Assembly: GCA_012295275.1 (NCBI GenBank)
Contig: CM022677.1
Span: 14,005,037-14,069,036 of the forward strand
Length of the DNA: 64,000 nt
DNA from: Chrysomallon squamiferum
Taxonomy: Eukaryota; Mollusca; Gastropoda; Neomphalida; Peltospiridae
Reading direction: 5' to 3'
In this document: positions 40,892 through 52,652 of the stretch, in pieces
How positions within the stretch are numbered: position 1 is the stretch's first letter
Layout of the letters: each line of letters opens with the position of its first letter
Program-made: the position numbers and the translations under genes
The notes under the pieces: generated by a model
Seen by the model: the letters and a program-made list of their open reading frames with translations, nothing else
Databases searched by the model: none
Told to the model about the DNA's origin: nothing

Positions 40892-41091
40892 NNNNNNNNN
40901 NNNNNNNNNNNNNNNNNNNNNNNNNNNNNNNNNNNNNNNNNNNNNNNNNNNNNNNNNNNNNNNNNNNNNNNNNNNNNNNNNNNNNNNNNNNNNNNNNNNN
41001 NNNNNNNNNNNNNNNNNNNNNNNNNNNNNNNNNNNNNNNNNNNNNNNNNNNNNNNNNNNNNNNNNNNNNNNNNNNNNNNNNNNNNNNNNNN
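40892..41091. other. Assembly gap of exactly 200 N
   Basis: A fixed-length run of N marks a scaffold join of unknown true size. It lies near the midpoint between the two inverted arms, so the relative order and orientation of the arms depends on this join. Confidence 0.98.
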
Positions 41092-41737
41092 AATTATAAA
41101 TCGATGTGGTCTTTTCTTTATTTAGTTTTACTTTTTTTTTTTTTTTTTTTTTTTTATCTCATTATTAACCAATCGTTTACCGCGACTTCAAATACACGGT
41201 GTTGTCATTCCCCCCCCCTGCTTTTTCTTTCTTCTCATTATCTATATTAATGCACCAAATAAAATAACAAAGCTTACAATTCACACTATAATAACTTGCT
41301 TATTACTGTCCAGGAATATACCAATCTTTGATATACGTCTGAAAACATGGTCTGAAAAAAATAAAAAAATATTATTTTGCCTTTTACTAAGTACTGCAAT
41401 CAGTGTCCTCCTGTGTTAAAATATATTGTTAATATTTCTAGTAATGTAGGCGTCGCTCAACATTAACGTCATAAATTATATTACACTCTAGATTAAAATG
41501 ATAATTTCAAGTAAGAACATCGATTGTGTAGAATACCCTTAATCTGGGAAATACAGAGCGTACTTTTCAGTTCGTTTTAATTTTTAATTTATTATTATTT
41601 TTATTGTTATTATCATTATTATTATTATTTATGAAAAATAGAAGAAAACTTAAATGATATTCCATTATGTATACAGTTATCACATTTATTTTGTAAAACG
41701 AGCGCAGTTTACACTATCAATCATATAACATCACATA

Positions 41738-42395
41738 CCGTATATACTTGTGTATAAGTCGAATTTTTGGGAGACTATATTAAGGTAATATTTTGGGGGT
41801 CGAATTAAATTAAATAACAAAACCAAATATGAATTTAAAACATGATATTCTTCCGTTTAATGACATAAAAATACATTTTAAAGCGAGAAAACCGTCAGTA
41901 CGGCGTTATGCCTTACGGCGACTTGCAATGATCTCTGCCAAATTGCACTAAATATCGGTCTTAATTTCATAAACAAAACTCACTTGTTTAATTGTAAAGA
42001 ATTTGGTGAAATAATATTGCAATCGTCATTAATATCCACTACCGACAAATTTTGTAAATCATAGAACGGCTAAATATAACGGTAAGTTATGTCTCCATGT
42101 TAGACCTATTACATTAAAGAGATACTATTTATGATACATTTAGGCTATAGCTCGTGTAATACATGCATTTACGTTATTATGGTATGTTCGTGCAAGTTAC
42201 AGCTCGTGCAAGTTATGTTCCAGTAGGCGTACAATGTAGGCCTTCATGGCACTGTCACACTGGTCTAAAAATAGTGACGGTACCTGGAATCTACAGTCGA
42301 CTTATACACAAGTAATACCTAAAATGACGCAATTTTTGGTCTTAAAATACACATCGACTTATACATAAGGTCGCCTTGTACACAAGTATATACGG
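41738..42395. mobile_element. 658-bp TA-flanked MITE with ccgtatatacttgtgtataa ends
   Basis: The left end ccgtatatacttgtgtataa at 41,738 is matched by its reverse complement ending ...agtatatacgg at 42,395, with about 20 bp of terminal inverted repeat. Both ends are flanked by TA, the target duplication of Tc1/mariner-type elements. A subterminal inverted copy (tcgacttatacacaagtaat) sits at 42,297-42,316. No transposase ORF is present, so it is non-autonomous. Confidence 0.8.
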
Positions 42396-43804
42396 TAATT
42401 ATAAAATAAGGTGATATTTTTAATTAAATACCGCTATTTTCACGAATAAAATATATAAACATTACATAATTATAAACAAGTAAAAATAAGTTGTCAGTTT
42501 TACTTAAGGATAACGCTATTTGCATTGTCCATTTTACCACTGAGTTATAAAAATAAATTTTAAAAACATGTGCACTATTTGTATAGTAGTTTACATGAGC
42601 TTTTAGTTACATTGTGTTACACAGAACATTCACAGTTAGAGAGTAGCGCTGACACCAACCGTGTAAATTGTAAGAGAAGTCCGCCGATATCTTGAATAAC
42701 TATGAATATCCTTCCAGACTAGCTACTGTTAGTTATACTACAGGTATGATTTCTTAGTTTAGAAAAAAAGTTAAGTTATCAGCACTACATGTCTAATTAT
42801 AAATATGTTTTGTGCTATAATAAAACAATATATATATTTAATTTCCGACGAAACCTATATAAATCGATGGTAATAAAATTATTTCTAATTTTAATAATGC
42901 CTGTGAAACAAATATATCCTAATAAAAGTAGTTTAATAAACCTAAAAATGTTGATGAATTTCAGATTCAAATAAAAAGTCCATTTAAATTTGATGATATT
43001 AGCGTTTATTAAGCAAATTATACAAAATTCAACTGAGAGAGTTTTTTGATTTTAGATATATCTCTAAAAAAATAATAACATTGTCTTAACAAAAACACTA
43101 CGTTACTTTTGCTGAGTAACAAATTATTCTGACATGATATAGTAAACACAACATAAATTACGTTGAGAAATATCACATTAATATCACAGTTGCTAATGAA
43201 ATAACATTTTTATCTGGTTGCGATATTTTATTCCTGAATATTCACTGTACTTCTCACCTAGAAATATCATGATGAATATCACTTCATATGTAATTAATTA
43301 GTTGCTAATATTTCACAGTGTAACCTCAGCTTTTCAATACACACCTGTCTACAAAAAGAAAATCAATATTTAATTATCATTTGAGGTGCAACTAAAAACT
43401 AATCCTGATTTTGATAGTAACAGAGCAATTAGGAATTTGGAAGGCCTTTTTATTTCTAAATTTCTCAACTATCCTTCGTGAATGAGATGATATTCAGTTA
43501 GTTATACTACAAAACACTGAAAATTACAGGTATGATTTCACTGTGAACGTTCAGAAATATAGATGGAACTTCCGAGTTGTAATTTTTTTAAATAATAGTA
43601 TCTTTGTATGTGACGTCAAAAATATATCAAGAACATTGTGCAACAAACTTCAGATACCGCTTTGAAGTGTCCTTTTTAGTAAAAGTAACGTGATATTTTA
43701 CTTTACTAATTCGAAATCATATAATAGAAAAGTGTAATTTTACTGTACGTGGAACTTAAATATTATGTACACTACAGAAAATATTGATAACCACAGTTAA
43801 TGTA

Positions 43805-44410
43805 TTAGATATTACTGACAGTTATAAATGATAATTCTACATGGCGTCATGAAAATAAGCGGTTTAATTACTTATAAAAAGAACAAGATGAAAATTAATT
43901 ATGAGCAGTGATATTTACAGTTTGAAGGTTAATTATGTTGAGAAATGTTAATCTCATATTTGATTAATTATCGTATATATTTATATCAGGTTATATTGAA
44001 AAATATCAGAGTTAATTCCCTGGAATCACGACAATGTGTACTGATTAGCTGAGAACAAAGAAGGTGAACATGTCATTTTATTATGCGAAGTTTATTTTTT
44101 TCATTACAAGGTGTACATCAGCGCAAGTTGTATAGTGTAATATATTTTACATTTCTTATTATACCTTATTATTATTAGATATTAAAATAACCACTCAACC
44201 AGTAACTATCAATGAGTCAGTGAAGCAGACACCATATTTGTCTTTGTCAACAGCTAAATACAACAACAACAACAACAATAATAACATTAAATATCTGCAC
44301 TTAATATTTTTATTTTTATGTTAAAACGGAAGCTTCCTATATATGTTTGACGCTATTCTCTTAGTTTCATTAGAACTGTTCTGAGTGCTGATATAAAAAT
44401 GACTTCGAAT
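43805..44410. repeat. Dispersed ~0.6-kb repeat, right copy
   Basis: Inverted partner of 45-640. Distinctive shared blocks are acaaggtgtacatcagcgca, gaagcttcct and attagaactgttctgag. It lacks obvious terminal repeats or coding sequence. Confidence 0.75.
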
Positions 44411-44548
44411 TTTTTATTAGGCCTCGTAAAGTTATCAGAGAAATTAGATTTATTCTTAGTGTATTGTTTCTATCGAGATACAAACTAAATACTTCTTTTT
44501 TTTTAAAAAGGAGATAATAATGATAATAATAATAATAAATTGAGTTAT

Positions 44549-44591
<43 letters not shown>

Positions 44592-46100
44592 AATCGTGAA
44601 CTTTTATAAAACCACATTTAACTAAAGAATATCGCTGTTTATACTGATAATGTTACCCAATCGATAACAAAATAAAACCCTAGTTTTATCACGTCTGTAT
44701 TATTTATATGGCATTTAAAAATTATATTAATTAGAGATTATAGGTTATATTATTGAATAAATATGGAATTTCATTCTAGATTATTAACTTACTTTTCTCA
44801 GAGTTTAAACAAAAATAATGATATATTCTTAATTACATAATTTGATAAATACCAGCTGTTACAGAAATGTGTTCAAAGTTTTTGGTAGAGATGTTTATTG
44901 TATTCGTAACAGTTCATTCACATTTATCTTAAAACTGCATTAATAATGAAAAAACAAGGCAAGAACAGAAACGGAAAATTTTTTATTTATTCAAAAAAAT
45001 TAATAGTAATAAAAGTAAATAATAATAATAGCAATAACAATAATTAAAAACAGTAAGAATAATATAAAAACAACAACAACAATAACAATAACAGTAAAAT
45101 AACAATAACTATAACAATAATAATAATAACAATAACGATAATAATGATTACAGGAAAAAGAAACTGATGGCAAAAGAACAAAACAAAAAATAATGGAGTG
45201 AGGAAGAGGATCAAAGATGAAAATAACATGTATAAGTGAGACAGAAACATGAGGACAAAAAGAAAAAGTATAAAAAACCAACAACATTCTGGCTTTTGCC
45301 TGAGACACTACATAAACTGACACATTTCCTCACAGTCAGTCATTAATCATTCTGCAATAGTAACGCAACAAAATATTTTAAAGTGAGTGCTATCATCCAA
45401 ATATTGAACTAACAGGCTTAGAGATCAAATTCTAGCTACACCTTCTATTCAGAATTAATTATAGAGATGTAAAATTACTACTCTCTCTGTTTAACTCGAC
45501 TTCTAACATTCTAAGACTATTGTGAGAATATAGCTAAAATGCGCTTAAACTATATTTTTACAATATAATAAAATCAGCTCAACATATGTATTGTTTCCAA
45601 AAAATAAGAAATAAAAAAACATAAAAAATATAAAAAATAAAAGATACAGCATCTCTTCTGCATCAGCTGTCAGATTCATATCCTGCTCTGTCTCAATAAA
45701 AGGACCGCAAGTAAATGGAAGGGTAGAACTGATCACTGGTAAACATTCTCACTTATGGTTAATAAAACTGATTATCATATTTAGGGAGATATTTAGGAGA
45801 ATTTAATGCTGGGTTACGGCTATGACAGAGGTGTCTGTGTCCTATGTCGTCTGGAAGATAATCAGACTGGGTATCTGAAAATGTTACAGTAGATGTTATA
45901 GTACTCAGTATTCACTATATCTTTTGAATCCAATAACTGTGGACATTTTTCTGAGATGCAATTAGTCACATCTTCTGACTGAAATATTTAAACAGTATTA
46001 AAATAACAAACAGATTTCTTAATATGAGAGATAATTATGCAGGACACAAATGGCCAGTCGCCAGGTCACCAAATGCGACCAAAGTTCTGTTTAGTTGATT

Positions 46101-46620
46101 TGGAAGTAAGAAATATTATGGTTAGTCGCCCCTAAAAATATTATTTGGATGACCTGTTTTTTTTAAGCTAAGCACAAGATAATAATTTTATAATAATTTT
46201 ATCGAAATATTGATTTCACATAAAACGAGTGCCCATAGTTCCATAAGTTGGACGTATCGGCTTACATAATTTGCTAACACCTATTTATAAACAGTACGTT
46301 AAAGGATTATCGGTTGGTTAACGGAACAAGTTATCATAGGAGATAACTCTGAAACTAATTGTTTGCTATTGTTTTTCCTTTTCAATTCCACCTTTAATGG
46401 GCTAAAGTGAAATCAACGAGCAAATTTAGCGAATTTTTAGCGCTTTACATTAATAATTATCGGTTGGTTAACGGAACAAGTTAACATGGAAGATAACTCT
46501 ATAACCTTGTATTTGCTATTGTTTTTCGTTTTCACACGCTAAACTTTACTCACTGTCATTTCACGTTGCTTTCCTTTAATTTGTATTTCTTTTGAAAAAT
46601 CCAAGCGTTTAATACTATAA

Positions 46621-46683
<63 letters not shown>

Positions 46684-46966
46684 TTCCATTTTTGTCAAGG
46701 TTTGTTTGTAAATGTCTTACCAGCTGATTTGTATAACTAGGATTAAATTTTTGTGGCGATTTTAATTAATAAAGAATTTTCGTATTTAATTTTAGATGTT
46801 GACAAATTAAGGTAAGCCGATACTTTTAAATTATCGAACAAACCTTTGATCTGACATAAATATTTGCTACAAACTTATTAATAGTGGCTCTTGTGTTATA
46901 ACTTATAGAAACAAAAAATGATGATCCAAAAAATACTTTTTAGGCGACTAAACTATAATGTTATTA
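46101..46966. mobile_element. ~865-bp element with ~45-bp terminal inverted repeats
   Basis: Left end ttagtcgcccctaaaaatat at about 46,109 is matched by the reverse complement of aatactttttaggcgactaa ending near 46,953; similarity extends over the flanking attat. An inner pair, gtatcggcttac at about 46,255 and gtaagccgatac at about 46,811, is also inverted. Inside are two direct copies of tatcggttggttaacggaac (about 46,309 and 46,460) and (TTA)n at 46,621-46,680. No ORF. A non-autonomous DNA element is likely; the superfamily is unclear. Confidence 0.7.
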
Positions 46967-47199
46967 TTTTTTTATTTCGAGCCTTGTGCTTACTGACATA
47001 ACGTGCTTATATATTTTATTGTTTGTTTACAGCATTAGTCAGAACACTCAGAGCATTGCAAACTGAGTGGGGTAACAGAGAGAGAAAAGAAATCTGGCAG
47101 AAGAAAATTAATTCACACATGTGAAGACAGAGAAAGAATAATTCAATTTCTGCAGCATTTTCCTCAAGATTATGATTAATTTTGTCTGAGTCAGTCGCA

Positions 47200-47633
47200 G
47201 GATTCAAAGAGAGAAATTTGAAACTACTGTCTGCATGTGAGACTGAATCTTCACTTTGGAGGGAGAATCAACAGACTGCTATTGCACAGGGTAAGAATTC
47301 ATTTGAATAATGTGTAATTTTTCTAACAGATTAAGTGATATTTACTGGAATCTGTTCTGAAATATATTTAAAGGAGTAAATATAATTTTAAGGATATTGT
47401 ATTAATTCTTAGATTAATTGATTTTATATTGCAGTATGTTTTTGTTTGTTATTATAAATTTTGTTTTCATTTTTATTTTTAAGAAAAAGCTATCTTCTTC
47501 AGTTTCACTTGTCAGTACAGAAAGTTCACATTCCAAACAGCCCAAATCAGCCAGAACCAGTTTACTTCCTTGTGCCAAGAAAATGTGGAACTTTTAAAAT
47601 ATCTTCTGAAACTGTCAGCAAATCTATCAGCTG
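47200..47633 (+). other. Two exon-like helical blocks of an unidentified gene
   Basis: Block one ends at about 47,289 with frame ETESSLWRENQQTAIAQ followed by gtaaga. Block two runs about 47,514-47,632, from a gtacag acceptor to a gctg/gtgagt donor, with frame SQNQFTSLCQENVELLKYLL. Both look amphipathic and coiled-coil-like. I do not recognise the family. Confidence 0.35.
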
Positions 47634-47789
47634 GTGAGTCAGTTAATCTGTTAATTAATTAATTTATATAATTATTTTGTGTTGATATATTTGTTTTTTG
47701 TTTTGTTTTTACTGTGTATGCTATTTATTTTATTTTTTTGACCTATGTGTCTGCTATTTTATGTTATGTTTTCGAATTTATTTAGTCAA

Positions 47790-48530
47790 ACACTTGTTTG
47801 AATTTAAGTTTGGCTCTCAGTTTTTCACTGTTTGCATCAAGATGTTTTTAAATGTAAATTCAATGAATTTTCAATGAATGTGTCATATAGCATTAGATGC
47901 TCACTGGAAAAATGTGTACAGAGAAATAAGTAATGTTTCATGGTTTCAGAAATTCCACAGCTACAGTTTGGTGTTGTGTATATTTTGTGTTTGAATTTGA
48001 TTGTGTTTAGACTGGTGGAGTAGCTGATTCTGAGTTTGGTAATGTTGTTATATAGTTTGTTACTAAAATGATTTTGGGTTTTGATGATGAAAGGGGTAAC
48101 TAATGTTTACTTTATTTCTTTACTATTTGCTGATTGCAACATTCACCCACTCCAGTCTCCATTTCAATATGGCTGACTGTTGTTTAAAAACTAGATTGTA
48201 GTGAAAGGTGTGTTTTAAAACTAGATTGTAGTGAAAGGTGTGTTTTAAAGGGTTGATCAGGGCCTAGATCCTTGATGAGATGGATTTTAACACAGTATTT
48301 TAGTATCTGTAGGTTTTTGTCTGTATTTCAAGTGTTGTATGTTTTATTCTAACAGGAGACTGTCAGGCAGTGTGATTTTTGGTAAAAAGTATTTACAAGA
48401 TGTGATTATCTTCTGTATGTGGCATCCGAACTTGGCTCTAACAATTTCAATGATTTTCTTTGTTATTAAATTGTTGTCTATTTTTGTTAATGCAGTTTTT
48501 GTTTTTTGTTTTGTGTTTAGTGGCAGCTGA
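47790..48530 (-). mobile_element. Remnant of a non-LTR retrotransposon (LINE) 3' ORF end
   Basis: On the minus strand, around 47,972-47,910, a frame reads NCSCGISETMKHYLFLC. This is the CxCG..ET..H....C motif found near the C terminus of many LINE reverse-transcriptase polyproteins, preceded by LRISYSTSLNTIKFKHK as usual. Upstream frames are broken. No complete reverse transcriptase is present. Confidence 0.6.
48186..48248. repeat. 29-bp direct duplication
   Basis: aaaactagattgtagtgaaa followed by ggtgtgttt is present twice in tandem without differences, so the duplication is recent. Confidence 0.9.
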
Positions 48531-49829
48531 GTCTAGCATGTTGATAAGTGAAGTGCTGTTTTGATTGTGTTTCATGTACTTGCTGAAAATGTGCATATTT
48601 TGCATATTTGCAAGGTATGAGAACTGGCTGGAGTTTCTATGGTGATGGACACTGCAGTAGCTGCATGCTAATGACTTGAGTTATGTCACTGTGTACATTT
48701 TGTTGTGTGTCTGCAGGTCTGTCAGAGACCTCACTCAGGTAACTGTGACCTCATTTCTGTCTGTTGGTTGATGTAGCTGTCAGTATTAATTGTTGTCATG
48801 GCAGGTTTGTTGTTAAAGGTAAGTATGGTCCAGTAGATTGATTCCCCCCCCCTGTTTATGTCTGTGTGTGGATGTGTTTGTGTGTATGCAATACTGAGAC
48901 AAAATTACATGTGGAATTACATAATAACAGCAGATTAATGTCATCAGGTCAGTAGTTTTAGTCAGATGTGAAATAATATATAATATGAGTTTGCTGTTCT
49001 TCACTGTTTTTAATGCAATTTAAACATGTATTGAAACAGTATAGTGTAGCTGGAAACATAATGAAATATTATAAGTTTGTCATTATTCAGTTTAAAGTGT
49101 GTTTGCTGTTCTTCAGTGTTTTTTTAATGCAATTCAATAACATAAATGAAACAGTACAGGTTTGTTATTTTTCAATTGTAAAATATCACGAGTTTGCTGT
49201 TCTTCATTGATTTTAATACAATTTAAACTTATAATGAAACATTACTCATTTACTTACTGTCAGAATGAATTAAAAAACGTACAAAATAACTGTATATACC
49301 CAAATTATAATTGAGAATAATTATAAATTAATTTAAAAATATATATATATATTTTTTTTAGAAATAGGTAATGAAATAAACGCCGAATTTTCCTGAGTTG
49401 TCACTAAACTGGAGTCAGCCATTGCAGAAAGAAAATACTTTCCCTCCACGATGTGTCTGATGATCGCAACATCATTCAACGTCTCAGAGAAGATGCTGAA
49501 AAGCACAATGCTCAAAGTATCTGCAGGAGGAGGTGAACTCACTGCGAGTAGAAAACAATGCTCTACAAGAACAGACAGACAGACAGACAGGAAATAGAAC
49601 TTATACAGCTACGTAGCCATATTGAATATATCAATGATGACAGGGAGAAGTTGAAAAGAAAGGTAACTCTGCATAATGATTATATTTACATTTTTCTTTG
49701 TAGATAGAATTAAAACACAAAACATAAGTAATCTTAATTATTAAGACTCCATTTTCCTTCAGTTATATAATATGGCTTTTATTACATTTTTAAGAGTTAC
49801 AGGTTAAATTGTTACATTTTTGTTACAAT

Positions 49830-50000
49830 TGAAACTTGCATTTTTATAGCAGTTGAAAGAGATAGAGAATAAACTGTTACAATTATGTTATAGTTTAAAG
49901 AGTTACAGAATAAACTGTTACTTTTTGTAACAGTTTAAAGAGATAATAAATTGTTACATTTTTGTTACAGTTGAAAGAGTTACAGGATAAGTTACCTCTG
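49830..50000 (+). repeat. Tandem array built from an MCC acceptor site (right arm)
   Basis: Three degenerate decoys (atagcagttgaaagagatag, ttatagtttaaagagttaca, gtaacagtttaaagagataa) precede the real acceptor gttacag and ttgaaagagttacag at 49,970/49,971. Each is joined to ataaactgttac-type spacer, period about 40-50 bp. Confidence 0.75.
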
Positions 50001-50205
50001 ACAGATTTGTCTTCTAGTCCCATGAACAGTCGAACATCAACACCAACAAAGTCACAAGTGAATACAGGATAGAGGTATAAATAAACATTTGTTATTCATC
50101 GCTATAAAGGAATCAATGGAGATAGACACATTTGTATGTTGTGTTTATTTTTATATATGGAACTTTGAGAATATACAAATTCAGGAAATAAGGAATTGAA
50201 AATGG

Positions 50206-50236
<31 letters not shown>

Positions 50237-50707
50237 AAAAACTTTTATATATGTTATTATTATTATTATTTTTACTTTGTATATTTCTTTCTATTGTATG
50301 TCATGCATTTGCTGCTTATTTACTTATTAAAAGTATTTGATAGTGTTTTAAGTTATGTAAATATTTGTATTTATTTATATATTTATTAATTCACAGGACC
50401 ACTGAAGGCAATGATCAGTTTCCTGTAGCTAAAATAGCAGAACTGAAGAAACTAAAAATATGTGCTGGAGACAGACCCTTGGGGTAAATCTCATTTTGCT
50501 TTCTTTCTTTATATATCTGTGTTCACATTGGTGTTTTTATCCCAATAAAACAAAGAGAAAAGAAACAAATCAGATAATTTTATATTTAACATCATTTTAA
50601 TCTGTTCTAATTCATTTGTCAAATCATTTATCCTTTTTTTTTGTTCTTAAAATTAATTTTCAGAATGTAAATTCTTAGAAATGTTTGGACTTGCTAGTGT
50701 TAGATAA

Positions 50708-50744
<37 letters not shown>

Positions 50745-52077
50745 TTTTTAGCAAATTTATATCTTATGCTTAACACATTTAAAACTTAAATTGGAATATA
50801 CTGACAGTATATTGTTATCTGACTGAATAAATGTGAAAAACAAAATTAAAAGTTTGCAGTGATACTGAATAACTTATAGACATGTTTTTCATAATTTCCA
50901 GTATGATGTTTTAATTCATTAAAATCTTTTTTTGTTTTTGTTTTGTTTTTTTATGGTGGTAATTTCAAATCATATCACCTCACAATAAAAAAGAAATTGA
51001 CAGAAAATGATTCACTGACATATTTTTCAATATTTCAAGTATGAATTTAATGGATTCTTAAATTTACAAATGTTTTCCAACTACAGTCATTTCAAATCAA
51101 ATAACACAAATAAATACAGTTTTAACAATAATACATAATTATTATTCATTATTTTTAACCTTATATTTCTGGCTTTAAGGTAATACTGTTTCAAATCAAC
51201 TAAAATAAATATATTTTTTAAGAAAATAACACAGAATAAGTCATTGATATATTATTTTTCATGACATCCAATATGATTTTAACTGAGTTTAAACTTTGCT
51301 TATTTTTTCTACTTCAGCTTCCAAATACAAAATTAGCCAAACATTTAGTGCAGAGTTTACAGGGCTGTTCTAACATGCAGGAAATTGTTCAGACTTTGTA
51401 TCAGGTGACAGAGGCATTCGAAGTAGAGGCATGTTCTGCTGGAGAGTGAGATGGGAGTTTTGTTAGCTAACTGTAGAGCTGCAGGACTTGGAAGTCTGGG
51501 TGAGTTTACAACTAAAATTCTTTTTTAAAAATATATTATTTCAGTAACTGCTACATCACTGAAATTCATTCTTCTTTTATACGTAAATGAAGTTAATTTT
51601 TGTATGTGTGTGTGTGTGTGTCTTTACAATTTCAGTATTAGTGATTATTAATTTCAGAATGTGTGTTGTATGTTTGTGTCCATTTATAAAAATTCAGTAT
51701 TTAAATAATTTTCAGTTTGCATGTTTTTCATTTCAGTAAAAAGGATTTAATTACTTTTCTGTATGTTTAATGTTAACTTTCAATATCTGTAGCTGTTAAT
51801 ACATAGACAATGAAATTAGCCTAATGCACAGATGCTGAAAATAGTATTATATTTACATTATTATATTTACAGTATTATATTTTATATCTGTGTATTTTAG
51901 TGTAAGTTAATTTTTGACATCTGTACATGTTAGTGTTTTATGCTAAATTTTACTAAATGTATATTTGATTTCAATTAGTGTATGTTAATTTCATAAATCT
52001 TTATTTTAATTACAGTTAGACTGCATATGTTAATTTCAGTGCCAGCATACTGATTTCTGTAAGTGTGTGTGAGAAAG

Positions 52078-52079
<2 letters not shown>

Positions 52080-52136
<57 letters not shown>
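52080..52136 (+). repeat. (GA)n microsatellite in an MCC intron
   Basis: GA run of about 57 bp with no counterpart seen in the left arm's intron. Confidence 0.9.
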
Positions 52137-52139
<3 letters not shown>

Positions 52140-52234
52140 ATTTTAATAAGTCTTTATGTTAATTTCAGTAAGTATTAATTTTACCAAGTCTTGATGTTAA
52201 TTTTGCTAAGACTGTATATTAATACAGAAGTGTA

Positions 52235-52652
52235 TTTTCTCTGTGTTTATTTTCAGTAAGTGTGTATATTAATACAGAAGTGTATATTCTCAGTGTTTAT
52301 TTTCAGTAAGTGTGCATATTAAAATAGAAGTGTGTTTTCTCTATGTATTTTCAGTAAGTGTGTATATTAATATAGAAGTGTATTTTCTCTGTGTTTATTT
52401 TCAGTAAGTGTGCATATTAATACAGAAGTGTGTTTTCTCTGTGTTTATTTTCAGTAAGTGTGCATATTAATACAGAAGTGTGTTTTCTGTGTGTTTATTT
52501 TCAGTAAGTGTGTATATTAATACAGAAGTGTATTTTCTCTGTTTATTTTCAGTAAGTGTGTATATTAATACAGAAGTGTGTTTTCTGTGTGTTTATTTTC
52601 AGTAAGTGTGTATATTAATACAGAAGTGAGTTTTCTCTGTGTGTATTTTCAG
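52235..52652 (+). repeat. 51-bp tandem array of splice-acceptor units (right arm only)
   Basis: Eight units resembling ctgtgtttattttcagtaag then tgtgtatattaatacagaag lie in tandem (AG near 52,252, 52,304, 52,350, 52,403, 52,454, 52,502, 52,549 and 52,601). They end at the genuine acceptor gtattttcag at 52,652. Each unit carries a polypyrimidine tract, ttttcag and an overlapping gtaagt. The left-arm intron (29,559-29,978) has no such array. Confidence 0.9.

Larger units (their letters stand above)
33200..48925. other. Non-mirrored spacer between the duplication arms
   Basis: I found no inverted homology between the two halves of this spacer, although the assembly gap lies almost at its centre. 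It contains the MCC 5' exons on the left, a P4HA retrocopy, IRAG-like exons, transposon pieces and a LINE remnant. Stretches 34.7-36.4, 38.0-39.3, 42.4-43.8 and 44.4-46.05 kb hold no recognised gene. They show (AAT)n at 35,229, GT/GA at 35,541-35,596, (TA)n at 35,868-35,942 and 44,549-44,586, and GATA-like runs at 38,220-38,470. Confidence 0.6.

Noticed and set aside
40868-41125. ORF running across the N gap
   Set aside because: Most of its residues are unknown; it is an artefact of translating N.
45000-45323. Tyr/Val/Ile-rich minus-strand ORF
   Set aside because: It is driven by AAT/AAC trinucleotide runs on the plus strand.
52235-52652. Recursive splice sites (ratchet points)
   Set aside because: A ratchet point needs AG followed directly by GT. 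Here the units read ttttcagtaagt, so acceptor and donor share one G and do not abut.
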